DNA from: Actinomycetes bacterium
GTDB taxonomy: Bacteria > Actinomycetota > CALGFH01
Assembly (NCBI GenBank): GCA_030152105.1
Contig: JASLIH010000360.1
Location: 1-7,293 of the forward strand
Length of the DNA: 7,293 nucleotides
Reading direction: 5' to 3'
Shown: positions 4,925-7,293 of the stretch, piece by piece
Layout: each line of letters begins with the position of its first letter
How positions within the stretch are numbered: position 1 is the first letter of the stretch
Notes under the pieces: generated by a model
The model's input: only the letters and a program-made list of their open reading frames with translations
The model's database searches: none
What the model was told of the DNA's origin: nothing
Translations under genes and position numbers: made by a program

Positions 4925-5917
4925 ATGAAGGCCCGCGCGGTCCACTTCGTGGCCCCTCGACGGGTCGAGCTGCGCGAGGTCGACCTTCCCGGCCCGCCCG
5001 ATGGCTCCATCCTGGTGGCCACCGAGTGGTCGGGGATCTCCAGTGGGACCGAGCTGCTCGCCTACCGGGGCGAGATCGACCCGGACCTGCCCCTTGACGA
5101 GACCCTTGGCGCCCTGGCCGGCACCTTCGCCTACCCGTTCCGCTACGGCTACAGCGCGGTCGGCCGCGTCCTCCAGCCGGCCGGTCCCTTCCACGAGGGC
5201 CAGCGCGTGTTCGCCTTCCACCCGCATCAGGACCGGTTCGTCGTCGACGCCCGCGACGCCGTCGCGGTCGGCGACCTGGACCCGCGGGTCGCCACTCTGT
5301 ACCCGATGGTCGAGACCGCCCTCCAGGTCTGCCTGGACGCCGCGCCCCGGCTGGGGGAGACGGCCGTTGTCGTCGGCCTTGGCGCGGTCGGGGTCCTGGT
5401 CGCCGCGCTCCTGGCCAGGGCCGGGGCGGTGGTGATCGGGTCGGAGCCGGACCCGGCCCGCCGGGCCGCCGCCGCGACCTTCGGGGTCCGGGCGGTCGAC
5501 CCGGACGACGTCTCCGAGGTGGTGGCCGCCGCGACCGGCGGCCGGGGCGCCGACCTGGTCGTCGAGGCCAGCGGGAACCCGCCCGCCCTGGCCTCGTCGC
5601 TGGGGCTGCTGGCCCATGAGGGCACCGCCCTGGTCTGCTCCTGGTACGGCACCAAGCCGGTCGCGCTGCCCCTGGGAGCCGCCTTCCACCGTCGGCGGCT
5701 GTCCCTGCGCAGCACCCAGGTCTCCACCCTCCCGGCCGCCCTCAGCTCCCGGTGGGACCGCCGCCGCCGGGCCGAGCTGGCGTGGAGGCTGGCCCGCGAG
5801 CTGCCGCTGCCGGTGCTGGCCACCCATGCGTTCTCGTTCGAGCAGGCCGCCGAGGCCTACGCTTGCGCCGACCGCAAGGACGACGGTCTGATCCATGCCG
5901 CCCTCCGGTATCCGTGA
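4925..5917 (+). CDS. BchC-like medium-chain dehydrogenase lacking zinc ligands
   Basis: This 330-residue cytoplasmic oxidoreductase is of the medium-chain (MDR, zinc-alcohol-dehydrogenase-like) superfamily. An N-terminal GroES-like domain (about 1-125) precedes a Rossmann domain with GLGAVG at 151-156. Glu near the end of the second strand (GSEPDP) suggests NAD(H), as an inference. The usual zinc-binding GIC-x-GTD reads GISSGTEL (37-44) and the usual GHE reads GYSAVG (75-80), so neither catalytic zinc ligand is present. No four-Cys structural zinc cluster is seen. The SGISSGTE and GYSAVGRV pattern resembles BchC, the bacteriochlorophyllide hydroxyethyl dehydrogenase, but no other photosynthesis gene is present, so the substrate is something else. 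The PTPS-like gene follows 27 bases downstream on the same strand, indicating an operon, and the RibA-RibD fusion is divergent. The substrate may be a pterin- or pyrimidine-derived alcohol or ketone; that is inference. Confidence 0.85.
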   Translation: MKARAVHFVAPRRVELREVDLPGPPDGSILVATEWSGISSGTELLAYRGEIDPDLPLDETLGALAGTFAYPFRYGYSAVGRVLQPAGPFHEGQRVFAFHPHQDRFVVDARDAVAVGDLDPRVATLYPMVETALQVCLDAAPRLGETAVVVGLGAVGVLVAALLARAGAVVIGSEPDPARRAAAATFGVRAVDPDDVSEVVAAATGGRGADLVVEASGNPPALASSLGLLAHEGTALVCSWYGTKPVALPLGAAFHRRRLSLRSTQVSTLPAALSSRWDRRRRAELAWRLARELPLPVLATHAFSFEQAAEAYACADRKDDGLIHAALRYP

Positions 5918-5944
5918 GGACGCCGAGCGACCCGGGAGGAGCCC

Positions 5945-6328
5945 ATGCAGGCTGGATATGAGGTGGGGTCAAGCGTCACGGTCCGGGCGCTGCATCAGAT
6001 GCCGGTCGAAGGGCCCGAGGGGGAGCTCCACCCCCACGACTACCGGATCGACGTCGTCGTCGGGCGGCGCGAGCTGGACGAGCGCGGGATGGTCTGTGAC
6101 CTGGACGCGCTCCGGGCGGCCTTGCAGGCGATCGTGTCCCGGATCGACGGCAGGGACCTGGAGGAGATCCGCCCGCCCACGGCCGAGGCGGTCACCGTCG
6201 AGGTGCTGGCCCGCTGGGCCCACCAGACCCTGGTCCCGGCGCTGCAGCGGGCGGGCGGCGACACCCTCGCGGTCCGGGTGTGGGAGACGGGCTCGGACTT
6301 CGGCGGCTACGCCGGACCGGTGGCCTGA
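5945..6328 (+). CDS. PTPS/QueD homologue with altered catalytic residues
   Basis: This 127-residue T-fold protein belongs to the 6-pyruvoyltetrahydropterin synthase / 6-carboxytetrahydropterin synthase family. The three zinc histidines align with QueD as His17 (ALHQM), His29 and His31 (LHPHDY). GMVCDLDALR (48-57), PTAE (78-81) and the pterin-binding Glu114 in VWETGSDFGGY are also family features. The catalytic Cys (QueD CGRLHGH) is replaced by Glu25 in EGELHPH, the Gly between the zinc histidines is Pro30, and the catalytic LDH is IDG (67-69), so the His is lost. It therefore probably does not perform the QueD or PTPS reaction. Cys-to-Glu recalls PTPS-III, and loss of the triad recalls the S. 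coelicolor homologue SCO6650. GGAGG lies five bases before ATG 5945. It follows the dehydrogenase and overlaps the glycosyltransferase by 22 bases, tail to tail. Confidence 0.87.
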   Translation: MQAGYEVGSSVTVRALHQMPVEGPEGELHPHDYRIDVVVGRRELDERGMVCDLDALRAALQAIVSRIDGRDLEEIRPPTAEAVTVEVLARWAHQTLVPALQRAGGDTLAVRVWETGSDFGGYAGPVA

Positions 6329-7293
6329 CCGGCCGGAGCGGCCTCGCGCAGCGCGGCGAAGAACAGCGCCGCCGACTGCGCCCAGGTCGGCCGGGTGGCG
6401 GCCCGCCGGCCGGCGGCCACCGCCATCCTCTTCCGCAGGTCCTCGTCCCCGGCGAGGCGCGCCAGGGCGGCGCTCAGGCCGGCCACGTCGCCCGGGCTGG
6501 CCATGAGCCCCTCCCGGCCATGCTCGGCCAGGTGGGGTAGGTTGGCGGCCCGCCAGCCGACCACCGGCAGCCCCGCGGCCATGGCTTCCCCCCAGACGGT
6601 CCCATAGGTCTCCCGCAGGCTGGGGAGCACGAAGACGTCGGCCGCCCGGTACAGGGCGGCCACCCGCTCCGCGGGCAGGGGACCGTGGAAGACCACCCGC
6701 CCGGCCAGATCCGGCCGGGACAGCCTGGCTCGCACGCGGGCGCCGTGGCGGGGGTCGGCGCGGTCGTCCCCGGCCAGGTGCAGGGTGGCCAGCCCGGCCG
6801 GGAGCCGGGCCACGGCCTCGAGGAGGTCGAGGAGGCCCTTGTGCCTTACCCAGTTGGCCACGCACAGCAGGCTCGCCCGGCGACCCTGGCGCAGGTCGGG
6901 CGGCGGGCCGGCCGGAGCGGCGGGCAGGTCGTGGCCCGGAGGCACCACCCGGATCCGCTCGGGCGGGAACCCCTGGCCGGCCAGCTCGTCACCGAGGGCC
7001 TGGCTGGCCACCACGAGCAGGCGGGCGCGGCGGTAGGCCAGCCGGTCCATCGGGCCCTGGATCCCCTGCCGCAGCGGCCCGTGGTCGACCCCGCCCGGCG
7101 GCTGGTGCAGGCTGCCCACCAGCGGCGCCGCGCGGTGCAGGGGCAGCCACGGCCCGAGGAAGGCGGCGGCGATGCTGTCCAGCACCAGGACGTCGCTGCG
7201 CGATTGCCGCAGCACTGCCGGGCCAGCCAGGGTGGGCAGGGGGAAGGGGCGCTCGGGGAAGGAGACGAAGCGGACGGCGGCGCCGCAGTCCGG
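6307..7293 (-). CDS. GT4-family glycosyltransferase, N-terminus beyond the edge
   Basis: The frame stays open to the right edge, so the gene starts outside the window; 328 residues are visible. A GTG at 7213-7215 opens a 302-residue frame, but the 26 residues before it (ending ERPFPLPTLAGPA) read as continuous protein, so it is not the real start. The protein is a retaining GT-B glycosyltransferase of family GT4. Visible features are part of the N-terminal domain (VLVLDSIAAAFLG, GSLHQPPGG), the linker RIRVVPPGHDL, and the C-terminal donor domain with NWVRHKGLLDLLEA. The EX7E motif RETYGTVWGEA has its two Glu codons at 6610-6612 and 6586-6588. No membrane segment is seen. The nucleotide-sugar donor and acceptor cannot be told. 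Its 3' end overlaps the PTPS-like gene by 22 bases. Its place beside the GTP-derived genes suggests glycosylation of that product, which is inference. Confidence 0.9.
   Translation of the reverse strand, partial: PDCGAAVRFVSFPERPFPLPTLAGPAVLRQSRSDVLVLDSIAAAFLGPWLPLHRAAPLVGSLHQPPGGVDHGPLRQGIQGPMDRLAYRRARLLVVASQALGDELAGQGFPPERIRVVPPGHDLPAAPAGPPPDLRQGRRASLLCVANWVRHKGLLDLLEAVARLPAGLATLHLAGDDRADPRHGARVRARLSRPDLAGRVVFHGPLPAERVAALYRAADVFVLPSLRETYGTVWGEAMAAGLPVVGWRAANLPHLAEHGREGLMASPGDVAGLSAALARLAGDEDLRKRMAVAAGRRAATRPTWAQSAALFFAALREAAPAGQATGPA

Noticed and set aside
3477..4928. A 483-residue open frame on the plus strand antisense to the RibA-RibD fusion
   Set aside because: It shows no recognisable motif and is the shadow of a gene with complete active-site motifs in both domains.
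4382..5896. A 504-residue open frame on the minus strand across the divergent gap and the dehydrogenase
   Set aside because: Its composition is low-complexity and it crosses two well-supported genes. Its C-terminal part is an out-of-frame reading of RibA.
4925..5917. Calling the dehydrogenase a true BchC or a zinc-dependent alcohol dehydrogenase
   Set aside because: No bacteriochlorophyll gene is nearby and the zinc ligands are missing, so only a BchC-like family call is supported.
7213..7215. GTG as the start of the glycosyltransferase
   Set aside because: The frame continues open to the edge with protein-like sequence, and a GT-B fold needs more N-terminal residues than this start allows.

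Overview
The window is very GC-rich DNA, packed with genes, and reads as chromosomal sequence from an Actinomycetota bacterium or a close high-GC relative. The pointers are third-position G/C bias, GTG/ATG starts, actinobacterial-type -10 boxes placed directly before start codons, and the gene families present. No RNA genes, CRISPR arrays, insertion sequences or attachment sites were seen. No stretch over 300 bases lacks a gene.

Left part (1-3461), mostly unrelated housekeeping or stress genes. The C-terminal end of a DoxX-family membrane protein runs off the left edge and overlaps tail to tail with an alpha/beta hydrolase. The hydrolase is the second gene of a minus-strand pair, translationally coupled to a DUF1992 (DnaJC28-domain) protein. 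Upstream on the same strand lies a cation diffusion facilitator of the ZnT9/SLC30A9-like branch, separated from the pair by a terminator-like hairpin. Divergent from the transporter is a secreted lipoprotein of the Yx(FWY)xxD repeat family, behind a sequence that fits an ECF-sigma (SigH/SigR-like) promoter. A MmcQ/YjbR-family protein follows.

Right part (3492-7293), a candidate GTP-derived metabolite locus. It holds a minus-strand fusion of GTP cyclohydrolase II (RibA) and the RibD C-terminal reductase domain. Divergent from it are two plus-strand genes: a BchC-like medium-chain dehydrogenase without recognisable zinc ligands, and a 6-pyruvoyltetrahydropterin synthase (PTPS/QueD) homologue whose catalytic Cys is Glu and whose catalytic His is Gly. 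A GT4 glycosyltransferase converges on the PTPS gene with a 22-base overlap and runs off the right edge. From memory, a similar set of families surrounds SCO6650-SCO6655 in Streptomyces coelicolor, where the GCHII and PTPS homologues were studied but the pathway product was not known.

The inferred flow is: GTP is opened by RibA to a diaminopyrimidine, the ribosyl chain is reduced by the RibD-C domain, the PTPS-like protein and the dehydrogenase act on a pyrimidine or pterin intermediate, and the glycosyltransferase may attach a sugar. The individual family calls are strong. The pathway itself is inference and is the most interesting content of the window.
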